This document shows, in pieces, positions 1 through 11,537 of a DNA stretch of 64,000 nucleotides. The notes under the pieces are model-generated. The model worked only from the letters and a program-made list of their open reading frames with translations. It was not told where the DNA came from and did not search any database. The number at the start of each line of letters is the position of its first letter. Position 1 is the stretch's first letter. Both the position numbers and the translations under genes were made by a program. The stretch covers positions 8,098,074-8,162,073 of the forward strand of contig CM054157.1 of the NCBI GenBank assembly GCA_028751875.1, read 5' to 3'. The DNA is from Rapana venosa. Lineage: Eukaryota > Mollusca > Gastropoda > Neogastropoda > Muricidae.

Positions 1-66
1 TGCAACCTTCCTTCTTGTATTTAATTTTTGTTTATTTCTGTGAATTATTTAGTTAGAACTACAACG

Positions 67-198
67 GTGTGGTCTAGAGGTAACGCGCCTGTCTAGAAAG
101 CGAAAAGTCCGGGTTGGAAGTGTGCGGTGGTTCGAATCCCGTTTGGTCCCGAAACTTTTCCTCCATCCATTAGACCATGAGTGGTGGTCTGGGCGCTA

Positions 199-229
<31 letters not shown>

Positions 230-460
230 CATGTGTTGCACAAAATTATTCAGCGCACGTAAAAGAACCCACGGCAACAAGGGAGTTGTCCCTGGCAGAA
301 TTCTTAGAAAAAAGCCACTCTGATAGGAAAACAAATACAGATGCAGACCAAAAGAAACAAAAAAACCAACAAAAAAACGAAAGGGTGGCGCTGCTCTTGT
401 GGCGACGCGCTCTCCCCGGGGAGAGCAGCCCGAATTTCATGCAGAGAAATCTCGTGACAA
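67..460 (+). repeat. SINE-1 copy
   Basis: tRNA-derived head (gtctagaggtaacg as A-box region, ggttcgaatcc as B box), then the core ctttcggatgagacgataaa, then a 3' part ending in gcagagaaatctcgtgac. Sister copies are at 22019, 25151 and, inverted, 44757. Confidence 0.85.
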
Positions 461-540
461 AAGTGACTTACCCATGCACCAAATTCGGAACACTGGTTCA
501 GTTTCCTTGCTGCGTACCCATCCACTCCTGTCAAAATAAA

Positions 541-1186
541 TAAAACAACTCAGAAAATTAGTTCACCATGGTCTGCACATCATTAATGGCACAGCTATAA
601 GCAATGGCATCTGGTGGCATCTAGACAGTAACACATCTAATATCACTAAGAGTGAACAGATGTTAAATTGAATTGAAGACATTAACACCACGACCATGAC
701 AATGATGATTTTTTTTTTTTATTCTTTTATTTCAAGGATAATGGAATGATGACAATGACTAGCGATGATAACGATCACGATGATGAAAACAGTTATCATT
801 AAATACTAAGTGTTTGCTGTTTCAAGATACAGTACTCTAATTACAAGTTTCTAGATACATTACATGACATATCATACATGCTGATGATCAAGATGATGAT
901 AATAACTAATATTCTCCTTCTTTGTCAATCACTCAGACAGTAACTACAGTTGTCTGTCAATATGAGTGAATGAATATATGCACTGCGCTAGCGTTAAACA
1001 CCTGACAAGTCAGGCCCAGTGCATCGGACCTCGGTGTGGGAGAGAACTGTTAAGTTTTAAGTCTTTCCGGAACAAATAACGGGAAAACGGACCAAGAAGA
1101 CAGAAAATAGGCAACAAGGGAGAAAAGGGAACAAGGCAGAAACGAAGAAAGGGATAGAAAAGAGGGAATTAATGGTAATAATAATA
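541..1186. other. Gene-free stretch
   Basis: Low-complexity, AT-rich sequence with many GATGAT-type trinucleotides; no gene or recognisable element. The piece at about 1005-1165 (tcaggcccagtgcatc onward) recurs in part at 47423-47640 and 33040-33140, so it is a further dispersed repeat. Confidence 0.4.
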
Positions 1187-1422
1187 ATGTATGGAACTTA
1201 TACAGCGCTGAATCTTGTAAAGCAACAAATCAAAGCGCTCAGATGACTTTTTTTATGTGTGTATGTGGTTTTGTAAATTTTGTCTTCTGTTCCCACCGGC
1301 ACACAATGGCCTACTCTTTCGAAAAGCAGAACAGGATTTAATGTGTGTGCAAGATGTTCTGCATGCGTTCGCACACGGGGCCTCGGTTTATAGTCTCATC
1401 CGAAGGACTTTTTAGTTTTTAG
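1187..1422 (-). repeat. SINE-2 body with T-module tail
   Basis: Reverse-complement SINE-2 body from gtccttcggatgagactata to the caccggcacacaatgg region, ending in the T-module (gcgctttgatttgttgc and the agcgct tail). The head is missing. Confidence 0.75.
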
Positions 1423-2233
1423 TTTTTTTCCTAGCAAAGAATTTCTAGAAGGTGGGGATGCTTTTTTTTTCCTTTCTTTTTGATGCTGTTTATACTGACA
1501 GCTCCCCACCCCACCCCCCCACCCAGCATGCCTACTGGGGGATGATGATAATATTACAACAACCACCAGCAAAACAACAAAGCTTTATGATGATAATCGC
1601 AAAGGTAACCATAATATATTATATGGCAGCACAACCTGCCAAATTCTCTCAAGACACAAAATATATATCATGCACTCTGCCATTGTCGTGTGAAAACACA
1701 TGTGTTCGCCCTACATGGGTCACACTCACAAAAACAAAAAGCGGCAACATTGCACGCCATCTGTTTGTGTTACTTCACAGGCCCGACTGATAAAAACAGA
1801 AACAAACTGGTTTGTTGCTGCCTTTCCTTTCTTCTTTTTTTTGTTTTATTTTTTTTATAAAGTATAATCTTACTAATAGTTCTTTAAAAAAAAAATTATT
1901 CTGTGTTCTGATGATGCTGATAACTTTCACTATCGTGTATGTATGCATGTGCACTGATGGGATTTCTTATCTTGTTTTGTAAGAGGTGGGGGTTTGTACT
2001 GGTAACTTTATTCAGTTTTGTTTTGGGGGGGTTTTCTTGAGTGGTGTGTGTGTGTGTGTGGGGGGGGGGGGGAGTATGTTAGCTTGGTTTTATTTAAGGA
2101 TTGGGGGAGAGAGGTTGGTTGATGTTGTTTTTGGTGGGGGGAGGGGGGGTGGACAGATTTGTTTTCAACTAGCTACATTAGCACAGAGGCTGCATAAACC
2201 TATCAGTATCACTGCTTAAGGCTTTTCAGATGT

Positions 2234-2362
2234 TGGCATTCCCGAAGTCAGAATACAGCTACCTAAATGGTGCGGTGGGAGGGGGGGGGGGGGGGGAAGA
2301 GAGAATGTTGCATATTTAAAAATCTCACCATTAGTGAACCTTGGAGCTTTAGCCAAGGAACA
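2234..2362 (+). repeat. Repeat P copy
   Basis: Short dispersed element seen at least nine times in the window, with conserved ggctacctt near one end and caccattggtgaaccttgg with tagccaaggaac near the other; here it is interrupted by an 18-20 base G-run. Confidence 0.6.
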
Positions 2363-2399
2363 AAAAACAAAAAGAATGTTGGTAAAATTGAGTAGAATA

Positions 2400-2538
2400 A
2401 AGAAAGAAAGAAAGAAAAAAAAAAGAAAGAAAGAAACACACACACAACAAATATATAAAAACAAAAACATGATTAAAAAAAACAAGCAGAAAAAATCGGT
2501 GGCACACACACACACACACACTGACAGTAACACTAACA

Positions 2539-2579
<41 letters not shown>

Positions 2580-3000
2580 ACACACACACACACTTACACA
2601 CACACACACACACACAACACACACACACACACACTAACACTAGCACACACAGGACACACACACACACACCCTAACACTAACACACACAGGACACACACAC
2701 ACACACACTAACACTAACACACACAGGACACACACACACACACAACATACACACACACTAACAGTAACACTAACACACACAGGACACGCACACACACATT
2801 AACAGTAGCACACACACACACTAACAGTAACACACTAACAGTAACACACTAACACACACACACAATCATCACCCCCCCCCCCCCCCGCCCCCCCCCCACA
2901 CACACATATAACCACACCCCCCCGCCCTCCCACCCACCCCACCCCCCCCCCACACACACACACACACATGTATACACACACACAGTGACACACACACACA
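2400..3000. repeat. Large (CA)n-rich microsatellite block
   Basis: (GAAA)n at about 2400-2440 followed by about 500 bp of (CA)n. Internally it repeats a longer motif built from acactaacactaacac and acacaggacac, and it holds C-runs at 2871-2895 and 2945-2955. Confidence 0.95.
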
Positions 3001-3117
3001 TCAATGATCAAAGGGATATTATATGTATAAAACATATGTATATATAACATTGATCCATACCATCCAAAAGAACAGAGACAGTGTAAAAGGAAGTGAACCA
3101 CAACGTGTGATGATATC

Positions 3118-3890
3118 GCATGAAAGCCAGTACCACCAGCAAAACCCGAACATAACCTGCACAGAATATAAATTTGTCTTTTTATGGCATGATTGTACAC
3201 CAGCATCCTCTTACAACAATCTTAGTCTTACTTTATAGAAAGCATGAAAGCCAGTATGACCAGCAAAAACCTGAACATAACCTGCACAGAATATAAATTA
3301 TTTGTCTTTTTATGGCATGATTGTACACCAGCATCCTCTCAGTCTTACATTATAGAAAGCATGAAAGCCATTATGACCAGCAAAACCCAAACATGACCTG
3401 CACAGAATATAAATTATTTGTCTTTTTATGGCATGAATGTACACCAGCATCCTCTTAGTCTTAGGGAGGCACCGTGGTCAAGTGGTTTAGGCGGTCAACT
3501 CGTGATCCAGAGGTCGCGGGTTCGATCCCCGCTCGGCTCGGTGTTGTGTCCTTGGGAAAGACACTTTACTCCTATTTTCCTTACTCCACCCAGGTGTACA
3601 AGTGGGTACCAGCTCTGCTGGGGAAGTATCTGGCGACAGACTAGCGTCCTGTCACAGGGGTGGTGAAAAACCATCAGTTCGCTTAACGCTACAGAAACCG
3701 GGATAAGCTCCGGCTCTATGGGCCTTCTGGCTCGAAAGAACATACTTTATCCTCTTAGTCTTACTTTATAGAAAGCATGAAAGCCAGTATGACCAGCAAA
3801 ACCCAAACATGACCTGCACAGAGTATAAATATGTCTTTTTTTAGTTTTTATGGCATGATTGTACACCAGCATCCTCTTACTTTTACAGAG
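3118..3890 (+). repeat. Minisatellite, ~115-125 bp unit, four copies
   Basis: Units begin gcatgaaagccagta and end catcctcttagtcttac; starts lie near 3118, 3243 and 3358, with the fourth near 3775. The array is split by a SINE-4 insertion at 3464-3749. Confidence 0.9.
3464..3749 (+). repeat. SINE-4 copy with 14-bp target duplication
   Basis: tRNA-derived head gcaccgtggtcaagtggttt with B box ggttcgatcccc, then a body ending ggctcgaaagaac. Flanked by identical tcctcttagtctta at 3450-3463 and 3750-3763, so the element is intact and was inserted by target-primed reverse transcription. Confidence 0.9.
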
Positions 3891-3898
3891 CTTAAGTA

Positions 3899-4175
3899 AA
3901 AAGGTAAAGGTGTCCCAAAAACTAGGTGGTCATAGGGGAGCGAGGCATCAGAGACCTCGCATTCTCCAGGGGCCAGCATATTGAGGGCGGCGCCCATCTC
4001 CTCTCCCTCGCTGTTTTACCTTCCCTGACCCTAAAGAGGCAGGTGCCCATTGACAGCTGGGTGAACTGGGGGACTGTACTGAAGCCAAGGCATGCAAACG
4101 GTCACCCATCCAAGTGATAACCATGCTCAATGCTGCTTAACCTTAGCTGGGGAAAGCAAGTGCTCTGACAAGCCA
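3899..4175 (-). repeat. SINE-3 copy (tRNA + 5S-like)
   Basis: Reverse-complement SINE-3. Contains the 5S-like segment (cacccatccaagtgataacc as read on the plus strand) and the body cggcgcccatctcctctccc. The head is degraded. Confidence 0.8.
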
Positions 4176-4312
4176 AGCAAGCAAAAAGACAACTCGAAGA
4201 ATGTCCATCATATACTTTTAGTTTTAGAAATCAAATTATTTATACTGACCATTCTCAACAGGTCTTACTCAAGTCAAGACTCTACACTATATATATATAT
4301 ATATATATTTAT

Positions 4313-4343
<31 letters not shown>

Positions 4344-4794
4344 GCTTCAAGATATACCTTGAGGCAACTTGAAAAAACACGCCTAAAGCAAGAAAACAAT
4401 TTAAACAAAGAAAAAGAAAAACACTGCCTGTTTCTAGAATGCACTTTTAACCAAACTCTGCAAGGCCCAACTCAAAATAAAACCTATGTGTTATAAATTT
4501 CTTAAAACATTTGCACAGAGAGAGGGAGAGAGAGGGGGAGCAAACAAACAGATCCTTTATCTAGTTAAAGTACATGTAATGTATTTTCTTTTTTATACAG
4601 ATTACCTGTATAACTTTTTCAGCTTCTGTTCATACTCCAATCCAGATAAATTATGTTTTAAAAACAATCACTTTCAAGAATATATATATACATTCATATT
4701 GAAATTCAAGTATCTTTCACAGAACATAGTTCAGCATTAACATTCAGATATCCTTGGCTTTATCTATAACTTTTTTTTTTTTTTTTTTTTTGCT

Positions 4795-5590
4795 ACCTCA
4801 TCTTCTGTGACATCCCCGTCCTGCTGTTCCCACGCCGCCCATCCCAATCTCCCCGCCACAGCCACAGCCAGATTCACTGTGTCTCAACCCCATGGTCGAA
4901 AGTCCACAGGGAGCTCATCAATATCAGGCCACCATGGGGCCACCAGCCAGAGGGGCCCTGCACAGCTGCTGGGTCACTTTGGTGGTGTTCAGTGGTGCTT
5001 GTTCTGAGCTAACATATGCATGATACCACCTACTAAGCCCCCTACTAACAACAGTATTAGCTCAGTCACAGAGCCATACTGAGTCAGTTGCCCATCCGAA
5101 GTGGCAACCACCACAATGTCCCTCCAACAACTGTCTCCCCTGAACCCCAACCCCAAAGCTAAAGGCCTTGACACAAACACACCACAGGCCCAGAAGTATA
5201 TATGGGAAAACCGAGTCTGAGGTCACCATGAGACCACAGCAACTGGGGTCACCAAATCTGAGGCAATTTTTTAAACTGCATGATAATCAATGATAATGAG
5301 GATGATGTAATGATGCTGCTGTGCAGGTGTATGTAGTACTTGACAGGGTTGTACGTTACGCTTGCTTAAGTTACTATCATAATATATCCCAGTGTCAACT
5401 GGGCCCAAGAGATACAGACACCTGCAGTATTGGTCAGGTAATTTGAGCAATATTCTCAAACTCACATCCATAAAGTGGATGAAGCTCAACTGTGTGGTCC
5501 CAATCTTCCCATTTGAGCCTTCAGCACACTCACTCTGGGTAAGAGCCGGCCGGAATCTGAAAAATCCCTATGATGCTCTTCGGGATTGAC
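4795..5590 (+). repeat. Repeat I, copy 1
   Basis: An ~0.8-kb dispersed repeat running from catcttctgtgacatcc to ctgaaaaatccctatga, about 85-90% similar by eye to 29508-30310. No long open frame is conserved. Confidence 0.8.
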
Positions 5591-6013
5591 CAATACTTCA
5601 GTCAAAATCAGTGCACCACTGGCCATGGGCTATCTCGGTATAGATAACATTTGTGTGTGTGTTTAAAACATGAAATTGCCTCTTCTAATTAATTACTGGG
5701 CCCAAGAGATACAGACACCTGCAGTATTGGTCAGGTAATTTGAGCAATATTCTCAAACTCACATCCATAAAGTGGATGAAGCTCAACTGTGTGGTCCCAA
5801 TCTTCCCATTTGAGCCTTCAGCACACTCACTCTGGGTAAGAGCCGGCCGGAATCTGAAAAATCCCTATGAGTATGACTCTTACGGGATTTGAACCCACAA
5901 CCTTCCAGTCCAAAATCCAAGGTGCTAACCACTGCGCCATGGTGGCTATCTCAGTATAGATAACATTTGTGTGTGTGTTTAAAACATGAAATTGCCTCTT
6001 CTAATTAATTACT
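5398..6013 (+). repeat. Tandem duplication of the Repeat I 3' end
   Basis: The segment starting gggcccaagagatacagac occurs at 5400 and again at 5698, each followed by gatgaagctcaactgtg and then by a shared block with ataacatttgtgtgtgtg. Only the second copy keeps the minus-strand tRNA-like end (gaacccacaaccttcc to gcgccatggtgg, about 5875-5945). Confidence 0.85.
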
Positions 6014-6538
6014 ACTGTTTATTTCTCTTGTACAAAATTGTCTCTTTTCAAGTTTTATCCTCACTCACTTCTGCACAAACTATACTAGTATACATCATTA
6101 CATGTATTATGTAATGTATTCATTAGACTTCATGCCCTTTCACTGAAGTTTTTTTTTTAAGTGGAAGGATGGGGAGAGAAATGGAAAGAGAGAGAATGAG
6201 ACTAGAGAGAAAAATCAAATCAAACCCAACCAAATCAATCAAATTCTGTGATTTAATTCCTTTATTTTATTATCGAGAGAGACGGGAAGGAGAGTGAGTG
6301 AGTAGAAAGTTACATGGGTTTTACTTTTCATGTTTTAGTCAACTGTATAGATCTATAGCTGAGTACACACTTTCTTTTATAATGTGATGTGAAGAAGTGC
6401 ACAAGTTTACATCCCAAACTTATCTACTTGAAAAGCACGAAACACTCATAATAGTCATGAATAAAATTTACATAAGAAAAAAGTCAATTTTGAAATGTCA
6501 GCCATAATACTGCAATATGATACATGTATGTGTATGTT
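6013..6538. other. Gene-free stretch
   Basis: AT-rich, presumed CDIPT intron. No exon, repeat family or structured element was recognised. Confidence 0.4.
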
Positions 6539-6890
6539 AGTCTGTCGTGCCCGATGATGACCTCCAAAACAGCAGAGGAGGCAGCTGCTGTTTCGGAAAT
6601 TGGGCAGAAATTTGATTATAGTGGAGATGCCTTGCCCACAGTACATCCCCACTCTCTCGGCCAAGTGGGCATAAGGACAGCGTTGGAGATGTTCTCCAAA
6701 GGCCAACTAGCCCCCAGGGCTGCAGCACATAAGGACTGTGCGAGTCAGACCTCTTAGGCAGAGAGTCATAGTCGATCACTAAAGATTAAACTGTAAAGTG
6801 GAATTCCATGAGTGGGTAAGCCACTGGTCATACAGTCTCTCACTTTGCTGTTGCCCCCATCCTCAATGGTTTAATCAAGAACTGTGATAA
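6539..6890 (+). repeat. Repeat G, copy 1
   Basis: Starts gtcgtgcccgatgatgacc, continues through tgccttgcccacagtacatc and ends near gattaagaactgtgataa (aatcaagaactgtgataa here). A second copy lies at 51177-51660. Confidence 0.8.
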
Positions 6891-6929
6891 ACCCCAGGTG
6901 CTGATGGAATATGATAAAGCTACTGACAC

Positions 6930-6999
6930 TACTCACACACACTGTAGTACACACACATTCACACACACACACACACACCACACACAGTACACTGTAGTG

Positions 7000-7037
<38 letters not shown>

Positions 7038-7078
7038 TAGTAGACTCACGACTGGTACACTCAACAACCAAATTTCAG

Positions 7079-7124
<46 letters not shown>

Positions 7125-7125
7125 A
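6930..7125. repeat. (CA)n microsatellites
   Basis: Two (CA)n tracts separated by a short unique piece (tagtagactcacgactgg), about 120 bp from the CDIPT donor. Confidence 0.95.
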
Positions 7126-7245
7126 CACACACACAATCATCATCAAAATCATCATCACCATCATCAACAACAATATCGCAAAGTACCACCATCCTATGAA
7201 CGAATGTGATAGTGGAAGAAAATTCCAAATGAACAGTAGGCTTAC

Positions 7246-7294
7246 CTATTATATTTGGCACATACAGCAGAATCTTCCCACCGCTTTTTGACAT
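7246..7294 (-). CDS. CDIPT: Probable first coding exon of CDP-diacylglycerol-inositol 3-phosphatidyltransferase
   Basis: Sixteen codons plus one base read MSKSGGKILLYVPNIIG and stop exactly at a GTAAGC donor. The KILLYVPNIIG stretch matches the start of phosphatidylinositol synthase, where animal orthologues have FLFVPNLIG followed by YARI. The enzyme is an ER membrane CDP-alcohol phosphotransferase that makes phosphatidylinositol from CDP-diacylglycerol and inositol. The catalytic DG-AR signature would be in later exons. I looked for them on the minus strand below 7246 and did not see any, so the first intron is probably over 7 kb and leaves the window. In frame upstream there is an open stretch to 7378 without an ATG. 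The match is short, so confidence is moderate. Confidence 0.6.
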
Positions 7295-8600
7295 TTTGGT
7301 TAAGTGTAGATTCCACGACCCACAGCTCCTGCCTCGCTCTGTCAACACTGCAAAAATTATGCTTCCTGAGATTGTCAAGTTCTATCAAGGCTGGCACAAA
7401 AAAGCACAAAAGGAGATTTCGGGATTTGTCAAACTCAAAACTGAGCTCGATGAACAGGTAAAGTGAAAATTATATGAAGTTGATGGAAGAAGAAACAGAA
7501 AGGCAACAAGTCAAGTGGAGATTAGTTCAGCGTCGTAACTTTGTATCAAGTCATTTGTATTCCGCACATAATTATGAGATTCACAATGTCGATTGATCAT
7601 GGATTTCTTTCACAAATACCATGTTTGGTCGCGTTCTTGACTGCTTCGGTCGTTCAGATGTTAAAGCACAACCACCTCTTGCATCGCCTGGCATGCCTGC
7701 AACATATAGGCTAGGGGAAGCTACTCATAGAGAATTTGTATAGCGTACCTTGATACGCCTATAGGCTCCACACCGGAGTTAGAAAATCGCACTTTTCCTT
7801 CAGTTTTTTCCATATGACTCTTATATTCATACCACACGTACTAGGCCCAAGGCATCCACAGAAATAAAAACCTCTTTTTGTGAAAGACTAGCCTCTGACT
7901 CAAAACTCGTGTGATTTTGCACAAATTTGGTAGGTTTGAAATTTTGTAATTTTTCAGCAAACACTGTACCCCTCTCAGTCCTTTGTTGTCTGCCAGCTGC
8001 CTGACTGTGATATGCATGCGCGGGGTCAACACTGTAGGAACACGAGCAATCCTCATTTGATGATCATTTCCCACTTTCTCATCACTACCTGGTGTTAATC
8101 TATGGCCTCGACCCCAAGAACAAGTACACAGTGCATTTTTTTTATACTTTTAAAAAATTATGCGAAAACCACTAAACATTTTTTTTTTCTGTCTAGCACT
8201 CTATAAAACGTAACCCTTATGTGTAGCCTATAAGCCTAAAGTTGGTGTGAAACAAGATTCTAATGAAATACGTAGTCGTGCATAATTCTCTTGAAACTAC
8301 TGATACTACAAAAGGAAATCTGCAGGAGATGGGTGGGGGGGGGGGGGGGGGGGGGGTGAATAGCCTAGTAGTTAGAGCCTTGCACTCCCCTGAAGTTAAC
8401 ATCTGTACTGACTCCAGTCACCAAAAATTCCTTTGGATGACTGATACTACCCCATTTGCACATTCATGCAGAACATCTTGCACACAGGTTTTTAATAATA
8501 ATTTTAAAAAAGCATTTGTTCTGTCACGTGGAAGAATAGGCCATTGCTGCCAGCAGGAACAGATGTCAACATTTTAAAAATAGTATTCACGCAAGTGTCA
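7295..8600. other. CDIPT 5' flank, no recognisable gene
   Basis: Contains the presumed CDIPT 5' UTR and promoter on the minus strand. No repeat family was recognised between about 7300 and 8300. A G-run of about 25 bases lies near 8333-8357 and looks like a simple repeat. A 77-codon open frame at 7841-8074 (minus) matches nothing I know. Confidence 0.3.
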
Positions 8601-8609
8601 TGTTTAAAC

Positions 8610-8720
8610 ATCATCCCAGACCTGTGAATGCGGCTACCTTAATGGTGGGGGGTAAAACAGTAGCCATTGCAAAAATTTCACCATTGGTGAACCTTGGAGC
8701 TTTAGCTAAGGAACAGGGAG
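8610..8720 (+). repeat. Repeat P copy
   Basis: gcggctaccttaatggtgg followed by caccattggtgaaccttgg and tagctaaggaac. Confidence 0.7.
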
Positions 8721-8961
8721 GGAAAAGTGAAGATTCATTTTTGTAGGAAGATATCTTTTATCTGGTAAGCAGTACAGGTTGAAGACGGTGATAACAAGAC
8801 CTATCCTCTGTGGTGTTCTCTCCAGGGGTCTCAGCTTGCTGATCTGTGTGCACTATAATTTTCCTGGCGGCATTGCTATTCCTGTTAAGTAGCAGTAGTC
8901 TTCTCTTGTCTCTTCCACTCTCCTGTGCTTGCTGGTACCTTCTGATGATGATAAACCTGGT

Positions 8962-9950
8962 ATCATCATCATCATCATCCCTTGGTCGGGACGACCGTTG
9001 GGGTACCCGCACGGACGCTGCAAGTGGACCGCCAAATGGTTCTGTCCTGGGCTGCTTTCAGGAGGTTTGGTACAGTGAGGCCGGTCCACTCCTTGATGTT
9101 GGATATCCAGCTTTTGCGTGGTCGTCCCTGCCTCCTTGCTCCTTCCACCATTCCCTGCAGGACTGTCTTTGACAGGCTGTTATGCCTTGTTGTGTGGCCA
9201 AACCATTTCAATTTCTTCCGTTTGACTGTATCTAGCAATGGTTCTTGTTTGCCAGCCAGTGCCTCGATCTGCTGCTAGACGTAGTCGTTGGTTTTACGGT
9301 CTCTGTAGGTGATGTTCAGGATCCGCCTGAGGCACTTCATCTCAAAGGCTTGAATGCGACGTTCTAAATCGGCAGTGAGTGTCCATGCTTCACAGCTGTA
9401 CAAGGCAATGGATGTGACGAGTGCCTTGTAGAGTCTGACCTTAGTGTGGGTTCTGATGTTATGGTTTCTCCACACTTTCGCCAGATTAGTCATGGAGGAG
9501 AGTGCCACAGCAAGTCTGATCTTCACCTCTTGTGTGTTCGTACCTTCTTTGGTGATGACTGCTCCAAGGTACTTGAAAGTTTCCACCTCCTCTAGTGTCT
9601 CGCCACTCATCTTGATGCTGGTGGGAGTGGTCGGTGTGGTACTGTTCACTAGGATCTTGCTCTTTTCCGTGCTGATCTCCATACCGTGGGCATTGGCTGA
9701 TGTTTCCAGTCTGGTGGTGAGATCCTGGAGTTCTTCTTCACTGCGGCCCATGAGATCAATATCGTCTGCGAATCGAAGATTGCAGACTGGCCTTCCTCCT
9801 ATTGCGATTGTGGTCTTGAAGTCAAGGAGGGCCTCCTGCATGATGTTCCTGGTATCCTCTGACCATAAACCTGTGGTTGGGAAGCCAGGAGAGTCTCCTG
9901 GATACAGGCAGTGTCTGTTTTCTCTGTATTGGGTCTCCCTGTAGAGAGAA
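8962..9950 (-). mobile_element. LINE fragment with reverse-transcriptase palm and C-terminus
   Basis: Minus-strand frame with the RT catalytic box FADDIDL at 9752-9772, followed by FKYLGAVITKEG, the thumb-like LYSCEAWTL, LRRILNITYRDR, and downstream KLKWFGH and RQGRPRKSW typical of non-LTR (RTE/Jockey-like) C-termini. The frame is broken by one in-frame TAG at 9275-9277 but continues in the same frame to 8975. The 3' end is a (GATGAT)n tail at 8962-8979. No endonuclease domain is present and upstream of about 9950 the similarity fades, so it is 5' truncated and dead. Confidence 0.9.
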
Positions 9951-10483
9951 TTTTTCTTGTAGACTCCCTCTGCATTCTAATGAAGAATACCTACTAGTCT
10001 CTAGGGTCATCTGTTCTGCAGCCAGTGGCATTTCCCCTCAACATCTATAGCTAGGCTTCATACAAGGGGATGGAGCAAACACCTGTCACATGGGGTAGGC
10101 CCTTTTGAGACACAGGGCTCAGCACTCTACCAGCATGGTGGGACTCCACAAGTAGAGCACCATCACTTCATTAGCTGTCCATCTATATGACATACATGCA
10201 TTGTAGGAGCTCATTACATCTGTCTTCAGTATTTATTTTGTTTATTGTTTTATTTTATTTTATTCTTTTATATCGACGATAATGGAATAAGCACTTATAT
10301 GTTGTTTTTTTAACATCCAGTCCCCGTGTGTATGCGGTTTTGTAAATTGTCATCTGTTCCCACCAGCACACAATGGCCTACTCTTACGAAAAGCGGAACA
10401 GGATTTAACGTGTGCGCAAGATGTTCTATGTCGGTTCGCACACGGGGCCTTGGTTTATAGTCTCATCCGAAGGACTTTTGGGG
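9126..10483. repeat. Segmental duplication, copy 1
   Basis: Almost identical to 11971-13313 over about 1.35 kb, with constant offset 2845 through the RT part, a handful of substitutions and small indels such as a missing ctagtctctagggtc-like piece in copy 2. It includes LINE sequence plus part of a SINE-2. Confidence 0.93.
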
Positions 10484-10590
10484 AAAGTGGAATCTGCACT
10501 GATGTTAACTCCAGGGGAAAATATCCCCTTGAACGGGAATCAATACCAGGTCGTCACATTGCAAGAGCAATGTTCTAACCACTAGCCCCC
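10255..10590 (-). repeat. SINE-2 copy with head
   Basis: Reverse-complement SINE-2 from the tail (attttattcttttatatc) through the body to the head, ending aaccactagcc. The 3' half is inside the duplicated segment; the head is present only here. Confidence 0.85.
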
Positions 10591-10686
10591 CACCACCCCA
10601 CCCCCGGTTTTCTCATAGGTAGCTTGCCAGCTGAGGCTAAAGACCATCACCTGCCCTGATATTGGGGTTTACATTTAGAGTTTTTC

Positions 10687-11080
10687 ACAAAACCCGTAGA
10701 ATGTTTGTTGAAGAGCTGTGAAAACCGAATGCTATGCTACATGACAAAGATCAAATGGGAAGACAGGATCACGAATAAAGAACTATGGAGAATGTGCAAA
10801 GTTGATTATCTAAAGTCTGTAGCTAGTACCAATAGACTGCGCTGGTTTGGGCACGTTCAACGGAAAGCAGACCACCACATCATAAAAAGAGCAATGAACT
10901 TCGTAGTGGATGGAAAGAGACCAAAGGGAAGACCTAGCAAAACTGGGCTACCTGTATTGCAGATGATCTTAGAGAAAGGGGCATAAATAAGGAGGAAGCT
11001 CAAAACAGAGAGAGATGGAGAAGGCTCATCAATGTCAAACCTCCCCTGGGAGAAACATGACAAAAAAGGAAGAAGAAGAT
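10687..11080 (+). mobile_element. LINE 3' end, (GAAGAA)n-tailed family
   Basis: Reads [35 protein letters not shown] and [11 protein letters not shown], then one frameshift, then [18 protein letters not shown]. Ends aaaaaaggaagaagaag. Sister copies are at 37873, 41352 (inverted) and 57445. Confidence 0.9.
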
Positions 11081-11537
11081 TTAGAGTTTTTCTTCTCCTA
11101 CCCAAGATTATCTATAAGTTAGGAATCCCCATCCGCCAGTCTACTCAGAAGACTAGTACCCAGCTGGCTCCACGAATTAGTTTGATATCAGCATGCATAA
11201 AGAGACTATATACACAGGTATTAACAACATCAAACAACCTTGATCACCCTCAACACAAGGCACCAAATCAGGTAATTGGCATGGCCCAGGCCAGATTCTT
11301 TGTCAGTTATTGATGCAAGCAAAACGCCAAGGCCTGTATCAAAAGATTGACAAGCTTTTGGAATTTTATGTCGAGATTGTCTTCATCCATAATTACACTC
11401 TCAGCATCAACTCAACTGTCTCCATTGCCGCTGTTGTCTGTAGGAGCTCCATGCAATGCTACCAAGAGTCACCATCTCTCTGTGGAGTTCTACAATCTCA
11501 TGTAGCCCTCCCAGACCACTGATCTCAATGAGATAAG
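11081..11537. other. Gene-free stretch
   Basis: Two adjoining open frames (11032-11313 and 11310-11522) match nothing known to me and have no codon or motif support. No repeat family recognised. Confidence 0.3.

Noticed and set aside
67..140. tRNA gene
   Set aside because: A- and B-box-like sequences are present, but the spacing and flanks belong to a SINE-1 head and no complete cloverleaf can be drawn. The same applies to the heads of the other SINE families.
2216..3206. Cys/Val and Thr/His-rich frames
   Set aside because: Translations of (CA)n and C-run microsatellites.
9444..9944. 166-codon plus-strand frame, duplicated at 12289-12789
   Set aside because: Antisense shadow of the reverse-transcriptase frame, which carries the recognisable RT motifs.
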